Below are positions 26,482 to 34,806 of a DNA stretch of 37,082 nt, in pieces (the stretch's first letter is position 1; each line of letters starts with the position of its first letter). This stretch comes from Coleofasciculaceae cyanobacterium RL_1_1 (GTDB taxonomy: Bacteria > Cyanobacteriota > Cyanobacteriia > Cyanobacteriales > Geitlerinemataceae), in contig JAAUPN010000008.1 in assembly GCA_012033105.1 (NCBI GenBank), forward strand, positions 1 through 37,082. The letters run 5' to 3'. The notes beneath the pieces were generated by a model, which worked only from the letters and a program-made list of their open reading frames with translations, made no database searches and had not been told where the DNA came from. The position numbers and the translations under genes are program-made.

Positions 26482-27144
26482 CTAGGCTGCCGCGAGGGGC
26501 TTTGAATCGATCACGGTATCGATCAATCCGTAGGCTTTGGCCTCGTGTGCGGACATGAAGAAATCACGCTCTGTGTCTTCTTCAATTTTTTCGAGAGACT
26601 GACCGGTATGTTCTGCGAGCAGGGTATTGAGCGTTTTCTTATGATAAAGAATCTCTTTGGCCTGAATCTCGATATCAACGGCCTGACCCTGAGCGCCACC
26701 GAGGGGCTGGTGGATCATGATGCGCGAATTGGTCAGAGACATGCGCTTGCCGGGAGTGCCTGCCGAGAGCAAAAATGCGCCCATGCTGGCGGCGAGACCG
26801 AAACAGATGGTGACAACGTCGGGTCGGACTTGGCGCATCGTATCGAAGATAGCCATACCGGCAGTAACGGAGCCACCGGGCGAGTTGATATAAATCTGGA
26901 TATCTTTCTCGGGATCGTCAGCGTCGAGGTAGAGCAGTTGGGCGACGATCGAGTCGGCTATGGCATCATCAACGGGCGTTCCGAGAAAGATAATCCGTTC
27001 ACGCAGCAGACGCGAGTAGATATCAAAGGCTCGCTCGCCCATGCCGGACTGTTCGACCACCATGGGGATCGCGCCGAGGGTCGAGTAGATCGGCGACTGG
27101 CGCTGACTGACGAGATCGTAGTTTAGGGCAGGGATATTCGACAT
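26482..27144 (-). CDS. clpP: ATP-dependent Clp protease proteolytic subunit ClpP
   Basis: The 220-residue protein has the complete serine-protease triad in [10 protein letters not shown] (Ser), [11 protein letters not shown] (His) and TERDFFMS (Asp), plus the [18 protein letters not shown] segment. A short N-terminal extension (about 25 residues) precedes the conserved core, typical of cyanobacterial ClpP paralogues. It sits in front of clpX. The usual upstream partner tig (trigger factor) is not here; a palindromic repeat and thyA are found instead. Confidence 0.96.
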   Translation of the reverse strand: MSNIPALNYDLVSQRQSPIYSTLGAIPMVVEQSGMGERAFDIYSRLLRERIIFLGTPVDDAIADSIVAQLLYLDADDPEKDIQIYINSPGGSVTAGMAIFDTMRQVRPDVVTICFGLAASMGAFLLSAGTPGKRMSLTNSRIMIHQPLGGAQGQAVDIEIQAKEILYHKKTLNTLLAEHTGQSLEKIEEDTERDFFMSAHEAKAYGLIDTVIDSKPLAAA

Positions 27145-27503
27145 GTCGCAGAACTAACGGGTACAGACTAAAGCGGATGGGAAAGGTGAACGGGTGTGGG
27201 ATCGGGGATCACCTGACAGACTCAGTTTCGCGATCGCTCGCACGTCACGTTTCACTCCTATCTATTATGCACACACGCACCAAAGGCGAAATGTGGTCAA
27301 CCGTCCCTCAGAACAAACGCATACTCCCGATGTTTTGCTTCCAAGTCAGTCTGTCGAAGGCTGAGTGGAGTCGAAGCCTGGGTGTGTCTGCGAAAAGTGG
27401 CCGCACTTCGACTCCGCTCAGTGCTCGAAATCTCGCTTTTGGAGCCTCGAAAATTAGTATGCGTTTGCCCTGAAGCGTCCCTCAGGAATTTAGCTGGTTT
27501 GCG
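27145..27503. other. Intergenic region between thyA and clpP
   Basis: The 359 bases contain the presumed clpP promoter at the right flank of clpP (27145-27300) and the palindromic element described separately at 27314-27467. TCCCTCAG at 27478-27485 pairs with CTGAGGGA at 27513-27520, forming a hairpin across the thyA stop that may terminate that gene. No gene was found. Confidence 0.5.
27314..27467. repeat. Long palindromic MITE-like element
   Basis: Ends CAAACGCATACT (27314-27325) and AGTATGCGTTTG (27456-27467) are perfect inverted repeats. A 23-base imperfect inner palindrome pairs 27354-27376 with 27406-27428, built on GGAGTCGAAG / CTTCGACTCC. Both pairs share a centre to within one base, so the 154 bases form one large hairpin. 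There is no coding capacity. The inner core resembles a CTTCGACTCCGCTCAG-type repeat I remember from many bacterial genomes. Confidence 0.7.
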
Positions 27504-29055
27504 TCAGTCCCGCTGAGGGAGCGAGATTAGGTGTAGGGCTTTGTCTTGTTCGTAGCTGAACTGGTCGGGATAGTGGAGAGCGAGTTCTGCTTTTTGGAGT
27601 TCCGTGCCTAGGTATAGGGCGTGTTCGGTTTCTAAAGCGGGGCTGCTCGCGGCTAATTGTTGATAGACCCGCTTGGCGGTTTTGCCGGAAAAACATTCCA
27701 CGACCTCGCCCGATCCGGGTGTGAGCTGCTCGATCGCAATTTCGCCTGATCGCACGGCAATTAGAAAACTCCCTGACGGATCACCAAACTGCCGATCACC
27801 ACAGACACGCGGGTAATGGTCGGCGATCGTCCGGCGGGCATTCTCCCAACAGTCGTCGTAAATGTGTGCGCTTTGGCTGATGGTGATCAAAGGGCCAAGC
27901 TGAAGCGGCAGACCGGAACGAGCGGCGATCGCGTCGGTGATGTGTTCTTGCAGCATACGTAACCCCATCGCATTCGCCACCCACGCGCCAAACATGTCGT
28001 TACTGCGAAATGTGGCTGTCAGAGATAACACATCATCCGCGATCCGTACCCAGATGTGATTGAGGCAGGGCGGGCTACTGTTCTCCGCGCCATCGGCTTG
28101 GGCATCCCACAGGGACATCACAGCGCGGGCGGAATGGCGATCGTGGGTTAAGCGCTCGATCGTCTGTTCGATTTGGTCGGTGTTAAACCACGATCGCAGC
28201 CGCTGCCCGTAGGTGTATTTCACCCCGTCCTGGGATTTCGCCGCGTCGGGTAAGTCATCCAAAATTTGCCCGCTATATTCGGTCAGAAAATCACGGCTAA
28301 CCGGTAAAAAATTCGGCTCGGGAAAATGTAGGCCGCGTGGTTCATTGCTCACAACGGCCACCAGGTTAATCAGCTCTTGCCATTGCCCATCGTAGGCGGT
28401 GGGGCGTACCGTGCCGGTGGATTCGATACGGTGGAGAATCTTAACCCAGGTGTCGGTGATCGTGCGGCCTGTGATGCGGTGGCCGTAGCGGGGGCCGGGG
28501 CGCGTGCTGGTGCTGCTGCTGGTGATCGGGAATTCTTGTGGGATGCCCCACGGCGTTGTGATCGCCTCGGTGGTGGCTAGCTTGGTTAGATCTTGAGCCA
28601 AGTCGCACGCATCACGGCTGCTGGTGACGAAATGACACTGAACGTTAGTGCGAAGTTGCTCGATCGCCTCGAACGTAATTTCAGAATCGAGAAAAACCGT
28701 TAATTTCAGAGTGAATCCGCCAACAGTCGCTGCCCGGTTTCAGTCTGCCCCGGCGTGACGCCCTGGGCAAAAAATCCCGAACACAGGCACAGCCGCCCGC
28801 GTTGCGATCTTCCGGGGTGGCGGCGATCGCGATCAGGTGGCGGACGTGGGGATTGCACAGCAGGTTACGCACCAGAACGCTAATGCCGCGCGTCGGGCTG
28901 TAGAGCTGGCCGATCGCGGCGTAGTCGGAGGGTTCAAGTCGTTTGGCGATCGCCTGACGCAACGTCCAGCCGGTGACAATGACGGTGAAACCCTGACCAC
29001 AGATCACTTGACCGGGTTTATAACGAGGGGTGTAGAGCGGTGGCGAGCTTGGCAT
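27504..29055 (-). CDS. MtrA-like / thymidylate synthase (ThyA) / DUF4346 protein with frameshift
   Basis: The N-terminal frame from 29055 resembles an MtrA-type domain (YKPGQVICGQGFTVIVTGWT, PTRGISVLVRNLLCNPHVRHLI, NAGGCACVRDF). It ends after INGFSRF. At 28692-28696 the coding strand has five T's; four would read INGFLDSEITFEAIEQL and continue into the long frame. That frame has the ThyA core: nucleophile Cys in PPCLNHIWVR, FRSNDMFGAW and HIYDDCW. It ends in a DUF4346 domain (DPSGSFLIAVRSGEIAIEQL, GTELQKAELAL). Restored length is 516 residues. ThyA makes dTMP from dUMP and methylene-tetrahydrofolate. A second, compensated frame change is suspected at 28733-28774. The role of the flanking domains is unknown. 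Confidence 0.83.
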
Positions 29056-29227
29056 CGTAATTGATTGGGAGCGTTAGAGTTTGGTGGGATTGCCCGATGA
29101 GGATCAAGCAAAATCCGGCCTAGTCAGAACTCCCAGAATTTAGGCGGCAGGTCAAGCGCATTTAAGAAAATGGAAGGATCGATCAATTTGTGAGTCAGCA
29201 TCGATCGCCCAACACGAGACCAGATCG

Positions 29228-30445
29228 CTAGGCCGATCGCAACGCCACGATCGGATCGAGCTTCGCCGCACGCTGCGCCGGAACGATCCCAAAAAATAAA
29301 CCCAGCGCACCCGATACCCCCGTCGCGATCACCACACTCGTGACCGAGATTCCCGCCTTAAAACTGGTCATACTCGACACCAGAACAATACAGCCCGCCC
29401 CCACGGTCACGCCGACGATCCCGCCCGCCACCGCGAGGATCGTCGCCTCGATCGTAAATTGCAGCAAAATATCACGCGGCGATGCCCCGATCGCCTTGCG
29501 AAGCCCAATCTCCGGCGTTCGCTCCGTCACCGACACCAGCATGATATTCGTGATCCCAATGCCACCGACCAACAATGAAATACTTGCCACCGTTGCCAGT
29601 AATGTCGTCAGTGCGCCCGTAATCGCCGCCGTGCGATCCTGAATATCCTTCTGGCTCGACACCGTGAAATCATCCTCATTGGTAATATTGTGACGCTGAC
29701 GCAATAGATTTTCGACCTGAAATTTGACCATATCCATTTGGGTTTCGTCGCGTACCGCCACATTAATAAACGTCACGGTTAACCCATAGGGCGAGGTTTG
29801 TCCCACCAAGCGACTCGACATGGTCGTCAGCGGAATAAATGCGGTTTCGTCGAGATTGGTTCCAAAGGTCGCGCCCTTGGGCTGCATCACGCCGATCACT
29901 TCAAACGAGAGATTATCAATGCGGACGCTTTGGCCGATCGGGTTGGTGTCGCCAAAGAGCCGATCGGCTAATTCTGAGCCGATCGCGACCACCTGTTGCT
30001 GACGGCGAATATCGAGATCCGAGAGAAACCGACCGCGACCCACATCAAAGTCACGCACCGGGAGAATGTCGGGGGTTGTGCCGTACACCAGGGTCGAAAC
30101 GTTGCGATCGCGGTACGACACCAGGGTGCTGCTATTGAGTTGCGGCGCGACTTTATCGATCAGCGGGACTTGTTCTGCCAGGGCGATCGCATCTTCGTAC
30201 ACCAGGGTTTGCGGCGAGTACACCGGGCGACGCTGGGCTTCCGGACTGCCCGGAAGAATAAAGAGCAAATTTGACCCCAGTTCGGACACCTGATCTTCAA
30301 CAAAAACCTGCGCCCCCTGACCAATGCCGATCGTGGCGATCGTCGCCGCATTCCCGATCACGATCCCGAGCATCGTCAGACAACTCCGCAGCTTATTCGC
30401 CACCAGTGTCCGACCCGCCATCTGGCAAGATTCCCAGAGATTCAT
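29228..30445 (-). CDS. MacB/FtsX-type ABC transporter permease
   Basis: The 405-residue protein has the MacB layout: one N-terminal membrane helix (about 18-40, after MNLWESCQMAGRTLVANKLRS), a periplasmic domain of about 230 residues, and three C-terminal helices with EIGLRKAIGASPRDILLQF between the first two. This family couples an ATPase to mechanical export or lipid/peptide efflux. No ABC ATPase or membrane-fusion gene is adjacent within the window, so the partner is elsewhere. It is divergent from the DUF815 gene at 30630. Confidence 0.9.
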   Translation of the reverse strand: MNLWESCQMAGRTLVANKLRSCLTMLGIVIGNAATIATIGIGQGAQVFVEDQVSELGSNLLFILPGSPEAQRRPVYSPQTLVYEDAIALAEQVPLIDKVAPQLNSSTLVSYRDRNVSTLVYGTTPDILPVRDFDVGRGRFLSDLDIRRQQQVVAIGSELADRLFGDTNPIGQSVRIDNLSFEVIGVMQPKGATFGTNLDETAFIPLTTMSSRLVGQTSPYGLTVTFINVAVRDETQMDMVKFQVENLLRQRHNITNEDDFTVSSQKDIQDRTAAITGALTTLLATVASISLLVGGIGITNIMLVSVTERTPEIGLRKAIGASPRDILLQFTIEATILAVAGGIVGVTVGAGCIVLVSSMTSFKAGISVTSVVIATGVSGALGLFFGIVPAQRAAKLDPIVALRSA

Positions 30446-30629
30446 GCTGATTTACCCCAATCACAGATCATCGAAAGACATCACGCACCATTACAGGCCA
30501 TCGCATCACCACACCGCAGGAGGCGCGAGCAAGCGAAATCGAGTCCACAATGCCAGCATAATTGAAGCGTCGCTTCGGTCAACTCCGATCGCGAACCCGA
30601 CCGCATTCCTTGTTGCTGATCTCGCCACG

Positions 30630-31940
30630 ATGAATATCGCCTCCCTTCGATCGCTCCAGCACGATATCGCTAGCTTGCTACTCTATCGCCAGATCCTTGA
30701 CGTTGATGTCGTCGGGTCGGCGTTTGTCTCGCTCATCGAGCAGATCTACCATACCGACACCCCCACCGAATGCCTGAAAGCCTACAGTGACTGGTTTTCC
30801 TGGCTAGCCAGCAGCGGTCAAAGCTGGCAATCGTACCTAATCGAATCCATCCTGTACGACGAAAATCCCTTTACCGAAGCCGCCCAGCACGCCCAGACGA
30901 TCGACGACATCGCCCCGGAACTGATCGCAGCGGCTCGTCATGACCTCACAATCCTACGCCGTCTGTACGACTGCACCAGCGACCAGATCGGCCTGTGGAT
31001 GCGACAAGCCTGTAAGCTTGATGCACTACCTGTTGCACCCTCTAGCGTCGTAGAACCGGCTCCGATCGCCTTTGATACCACCCCCGACTGGGGTGATCTC
31101 CTATCGGATCTCCTGACCTATCACCAAACCCACGGCGTCGGCGTCTTCGCACAATATCGCGCCTGTCGCTGGGAACAGGACTATATCGAGGGCATCCCCA
31201 CCCCCGACCCGATCGGCCTAGACAATCTCATCGGCTACGACACCCCAAAAGCCAAGCTTTTGCAAAATACCGAATTTCTCCTGGCGGGCGCTCCGGCACA
31301 GCATGTGTTGCTGTACGGCAGCCGGGGATCGGGCAAATCTTCGCTGGTCAAGGCGATCGCGACGGACTACGCCGATCAAGGCTTACGCCTGATCGAAGTG
31401 GATAAATCTCAGCTCTGTCATCTGCCCAAAATCATCGATCAGATCCGCAGCAGCGCCTTAAAATTCGTGATTTTTGTTGATGATCTTTCCTTTGAAGAAG
31501 ATGACGATGCCTTTAAAGCGCTGAAGGTCGTGCTAGAGGGCAACAGCACCGCCCGCGCCCACAATGTCGTTGTTTACGCCACGACGAACCGTCGCCACCT
31601 GATCCGCGAATTTTTCGACGATCGCCCCCGCCCCAGTGATGCTGACGAAATCCACAGTTGGGACACTGTCCAGGAAAAACTCTCCTTTAGCGATCGCTTT
31701 GGCCTGACCCTAACGTTTGCCCCCTGCAATCAAGATGACTACCTCCGCATCATTCGCCATCTCGCCCAGCAGGCCGATTTAACGATCCATGCAGACGACC
31801 TCACCTTTCGTGCCTTACAGTGGGCCACCCAAAATAATGGCCGATCGGGTCGCACCGCCCGTCAATTCATCGACTGGCTGACCGCTGAACAGCAACTGTC
31901 TCTAAACCCTGAGTTCTCACAGATCAAACCCATTTCTTAA
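30630..31940 (+). CDS. DUF815-type AAA+ ATPase
   Basis: The product is 436 residues from the ATG at 30630. The frame stays open upstream to 30324, but that part overlaps the divergent permease and is unlike protein. Walker A GSRGSGKSS is at about 230-238 and Walker B FVIFVDDLSF at about 279-288, followed by a sensor-like VVYATTNRRHL and a Cys/His-poor C-terminus. The first 190 residues are helical and specific to this family. DUF815 proteins are AAA+-like ATPases of uncertain role. No operon partner is visible. Confidence 0.88.
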   Translation: MNIASLRSLQHDIASLLLYRQILDVDVVGSAFVSLIEQIYHTDTPTECLKAYSDWFSWLASSGQSWQSYLIESILYDENPFTEAAQHAQTIDDIAPELIAAARHDLTILRRLYDCTSDQIGLWMRQACKLDALPVAPSSVVEPAPIAFDTTPDWGDLLSDLLTYHQTHGVGVFAQYRACRWEQDYIEGIPTPDPIGLDNLIGYDTPKAKLLQNTEFLLAGAPAQHVLLYGSRGSGKSSLVKAIATDYADQGLRLIEVDKSQLCHLPKIIDQIRSSALKFVIFVDDLSFEEDDDAFKALKVVLEGNSTARAHNVVVYATTNRRHLIREFFDDRPRPSDADEIHSWDTVQEKLSFSDRFGLTLTFAPCNQDDYLRIIRHLAQQADLTIHADDLTFRALQWATQNNGRSGRTARQFIDWLTAEQQLSLNPEFSQIKPIS

Positions 31941-32186
31941 ATATATAAATACACGGAGACAAAAAGTATAAAAACTACGTATTTTTTCGGGGTTTAGGCA
32001 AGACACAAGCACAAATGATCGAGATCACACGCTTAGGTGGCTTCAAATCATTGTCGAGACAGGGGATATCACGCACAATACAGGTCTATTGAATCACTCA
32101 GTACTTTACGAAGCCCAACCGTAGTACGGAATTGGTGATGTTATGAGTCCTGAGCTACGTTTCAATCTCCGGTGTAAATCTTGACC
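31941..32186. other. AT-rich spacer
   Basis: The 246 bases after the DUF815 stop are markedly AT-richer than the surroundings and contain an A/T-rich imperfect palindrome around AAAACTACGTATTTTTT. This may serve as terminator for the ATPase gene. There is no gene and no clear promoter. Confidence 0.35.
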
Positions 32187-32561
32187 ATGACGCATCTACT
32201 TGTTTCTGAGACAGGAATAGAACGGAATTCACGATCATTGCGAACCCCGAACGTGACGATACTCAAGGGACAGCAGAGGCTGTGTAGACGATCGCCCATC
32301 AGTTCAAGCCTGATTGCAACGAAAACAGAGTCTACCGACCCAGCGTCTTCGATGCCGGTAGCTCCGACCACGTTACAGCCCGTGAATACAGCGTCAAACA
32401 ACACGATGCTCAGGAAGCGTAAGCCAAAATCTCCGTTAACCTTCGATTCGGATTTTTGGATTGATCTCAGTCTGGTGGCACTTTTGGGGGGATTGAGTTT
32501 TGTGGCGCTCAAGGTTGTCGAGTGTGTGATTCTGACCGATGCGATCGTGGGTCTGTACTAA
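32187..32561 (+). CDS. Small membrane-anchored hypothetical protein
   Basis: The C-terminal 45 residues form a convincing membrane segment with charged flanks (TFDSDFWIDLSLVALLGG and FVALKVVECVILTDAI). The start is uncertain: ATG at 32187 gives 124 residues with a Ser/Thr-rich low-complexity front; ATG at 32352 or 32406 gives shorter forms of 69 or 51 residues, and none has a good ribosome binding site. The shortest form, beginning MLRKRKPKS, has positive charges ahead of the helix and is a credible small membrane protein. No family is recognised. Confidence 0.45.
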   Translation: MTHLLVSETGIERNSRSLRTPNVTILKGQQRLCRRSPISSSLIATKTESTDPASSMPVAPTTLQPVNTASNNTMLRKRKPKSPLTFDSDFWIDLSLVALLGGLSFVALKVVECVILTDAIVGLY

Positions 32562-32588
32562 AGATTTCGTCAGTTAGGCGACGGTATA

Positions 32589-32619
32589 GGCTCGATCGCA
32601 ACGAATGTACGATCGAGCC
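32589..32619. terminator. Bidirectional hairpin between convergent genes
   Basis: GGCTCGATCG (32589-32598) and CGATCGAGCC (32610-32619) form a perfect 10-base stem with an 11-base loop. It lies between the convergent small-membrane-protein gene and the transglutaminase-like gene. Only a weak T-rich stretch follows, so termination is plausible rather than certain; a regulatory palindrome is the alternative. Confidence 0.55.
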
Positions 32620-32676
32620 TTGATTGAGGTTGAGAGGGGTTCGAGTTAGTCGATTTGCCCTGCAAGCGGTCGAACT

Positions 32677-34362
32677 CTAGAGATTGGGTTCAGTGGCGGG
32701 CGGTAGCTCTTCGAGGATCTGGAAGCGAACGTGATTGATTGAGAGATCGCCCAGCGAAGCGACTTCTTTATCAATGCGCTGGCCGTCTTTCATGATGCGC
32801 TCGAATTTAACGCCCTTGACGATTTCGATGTGATACCAGGCAAGCCCCATGAAAAAGCGCATCGGGTAGGGGCCACGATCGTTGAGATCGTCCGGGTTAG
32901 ACTCCATCGGAATCCAGCCGTAACCGGGGATATAAAATTCGAGCCAGACGTGGTTAAAGTCGGGCTGAAGCGGGACACGCTGCTGCTCGGCGCGATCGGG
33001 GCATTTGTAGCGTCCCACCGTGCGACAGGGAATGCCATTCAGCCGCATCAGCGCCAACAGGACGCCGACGTATTCACCGCATGATCCAAGGCCACGGCTC
33101 AGGACGATATCCGGTGTGTCGATGTGGGGTTTGATGCCGTATTCCAGGCGATCGTAGGTATAGTCGCGAATGCTGAGAATTTTACGCAGCAGGTTCGTTT
33201 CTGTCCCGATCGCGGTGACAGCAGCACGCCGCACCACATCGGTTTCCATCGACAAATTGTCGTTATCGACCAGGTAGCGATCGGTGTACTCCTCGGGGAT
33301 TTCAGCGTCGGTTTCGGCGTCACTGGGTCGGAAGTAGTATTTAATACTGCGTAATTCGAGGGTGGCTTTCCAGCCGAAAATGTGAGTTTCAAGTTCTGCA
33401 AGCTGGTCGAACTGAAACACCGCCATCATCTGACCTTCGATTTCCCGTAGCTCGAATGGCAAGCCGATCGGCTCGATGTTCCGAACTTTTTGGCGCGGGG
33501 AGTCCATCGGTACGGCGATTTGCCATTCGATATCGTCCAGGGCGACGGGTTCGAGGGAGGCGAGTTCTTCCACGTAGGACATCTCGACCAGGTAGCCGTT
33601 GGATAGGGTGTAGCGTCCAGCGGGATTGTGGTAGATGTGCAGCGGATGCAAAAAGGTTGCATCGCGAAATGTCAGTTGGTAGGGGTTGGCGGAGTTGGGA
33701 TCGTCGCGGATGTAGGGCTCTTCGCGGGCGTAGGCAATGTAGAGTAGGTCGTCACCGCCCTCCGGGTTGGGGTAAAAACAGAGGCCGGTGGGTGTGGGGT
33801 AGGGGGTGAGGAGCTGAAATTCGATATCGCCGGTGGTGCGATCGAGGCAATAGACCGTTTGCTCGATCGTGTCCGAGACCCAAAGCTGCTCATCGCGAAT
33901 GTAGAGATTTTCAAGCCCGACACCCGGAACGACATAGCGAGCCAGTTCTTGGCCGCTATCGCGCTGGAACGCATAGACATAGCCCGATTTTTGACAGCAG
34001 ACATAGACGACGGAATTCCAGATCGCGATGCCGTTGGCGTTGTAGGGCAGGGAGGCCAAAACGGTGAGATCCAGCTTGTCCGGGCGGCTCAGAGCCTCGA
34101 TCACGCAGCTATAGATACTATCGCTGCGGGTAAACCAGAGCCGATCGCCTGCGAGGGCAATGCCGGTTACGCCGACAAATTCTTCAGCGTGGTAGGGGTT
34201 GATCGTCCGTGTGGCGTCAGTGGCTGGATCGATCTCGACGAGGTAGCCGCGCAGGCTGTCGATCGCCAGGATCGAGTTTCGATCTCGATCGCAGGCGAGA
34301 CCGTGTAGGGCATAGACGCCGTATGGGCGCACCGTACGATGTTGCAGGCGATCGGACGTCAT
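32677..34362 (-). CDS. Beta-propeller / transglutaminase-like domain protein
   Basis: The 561-residue protein has two parts. The first 260 or so residues form a propeller-like array with recurrent short strands (GLACDRDRNSILAIDSLRG, GVTGIALAGDRLWFT, NGIAIWNSVVYV, NLYIRDEQLWVSDT, PTGLCFYPN). A spacer of about 140 residues follows, then a transglutaminase-like domain with nucleophile Cys428 (GLGSCGEYVGVLLALMR) and His471 (FNHVWLEFYIPGYGW). The place of the third residue reads PMESNPDD, where family members usually have Asp. No signal peptide is visible, so it may be cytoplasmic. The propeller could bind a substrate. No function is known for this combination. Confidence 0.8.
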   Translation of the reverse strand: MTSDRLQHRTVRPYGVYALHGLACDRDRNSILAIDSLRGYLVEIDPATDATRTINPYHAEEFVGVTGIALAGDRLWFTRSDSIYSCVIEALSRPDKLDLTVLASLPYNANGIAIWNSVVYVCCQKSGYVYAFQRDSGQELARYVVPGVGLENLYIRDEQLWVSDTIEQTVYCLDRTTGDIEFQLLTPYPTPTGLCFYPNPEGGDDLLYIAYAREEPYIRDDPNSANPYQLTFRDATFLHPLHIYHNPAGRYTLSNGYLVEMSYVEELASLEPVALDDIEWQIAVPMDSPRQKVRNIEPIGLPFELREIEGQMMAVFQFDQLAELETHIFGWKATLELRSIKYYFRPSDAETDAEIPEEYTDRYLVDNDNLSMETDVVRRAAVTAIGTETNLLRKILSIRDYTYDRLEYGIKPHIDTPDIVLSRGLGSCGEYVGVLLALMRLNGIPCRTVGRYKCPDRAEQQRVPLQPDFNHVWLEFYIPGYGWIPMESNPDDLNDRGPYPMRFFMGLAWYHIEIVKGVKFERIMKDGQRIDKEVASLGDLSINHVRFQILEELPPATEPNL

Positions 34363-34806
34363 AACGATAAAGGCTTAATGGGCAAGGGAGGGACGGGTTC
34401 GGCAAGCGAATTGCCTAACAGCATACCGTCTGCGATCGGCTGACGTGTGGTGATTGGAGCCGAACTAACGCGGATATCGCCGTTATACGTGGTTCGTGTT
34501 GTGTTTCGATCGCCTAAGTGCGTTCAATTTACGATTAATTCACGATTCGCGGGCAATGAACTCCCGATCGATCCTCCTGATGGACGGTCTACCATCTCGC
34601 AAGGGGTGAAGGCATTCTCCGGGCAAAAACTTCAGATGAGAATCTGAACCATATGTGAAGTCGATCATAAGTTTCGCCCAGGAAGCGAAACACAGCCTTT
34701 CGATTCTGGGCACACTGAGTAAGCTAAAACTCAAGGCTTGTCTGCCCCTAATTTTTGTAATTTCTGTCAATTATTTGTCTAGATGCTTCTAGATCAGCTC
34801 TTAACT
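34363..34806. other. Long leader region upstream of the phosphatase gene
   Basis: This 444-base stretch contains no convincing gene; a 66-codon frame at 34447-34647 has no coding character. A perfect 7-base inverted repeat (TTCAGAT, four bases, ATCTGAA) lies at 34631-34648. A hairpin lies at 34676-34711, described separately. AT-rich sequence at 34749-34790 precedes the start and could hold the promoter. Confidence 0.45.
34676..34711 (+). ncRNA. Candidate structured leader hairpin
   Basis: GCCCAG (34676-34681) pairs with CTGGGC (34706-34711), and inside it CGAAA (34686-34690) pairs with TTTCG (34698-34702). The result is an 11-base stem with internal loops, about 95 bases before the phosphatase start. 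It could be an attenuator, leader RNA or operator-like element. Evidence is structural only. Confidence 0.3.

Noticed and set aside
30324-30629. N-terminal extension of the DUF815 protein
   Set aside because: It overlaps the divergent permease start, and its sequence is low-quality His/Ser-rich; the ATG at 30630 begins the family-like part.
34447-34647. 66-codon frame upstream of the phosphatase gene
   Set aside because: No recognisable protein pattern and no ribosome binding site; it falls in the leader with hairpins.
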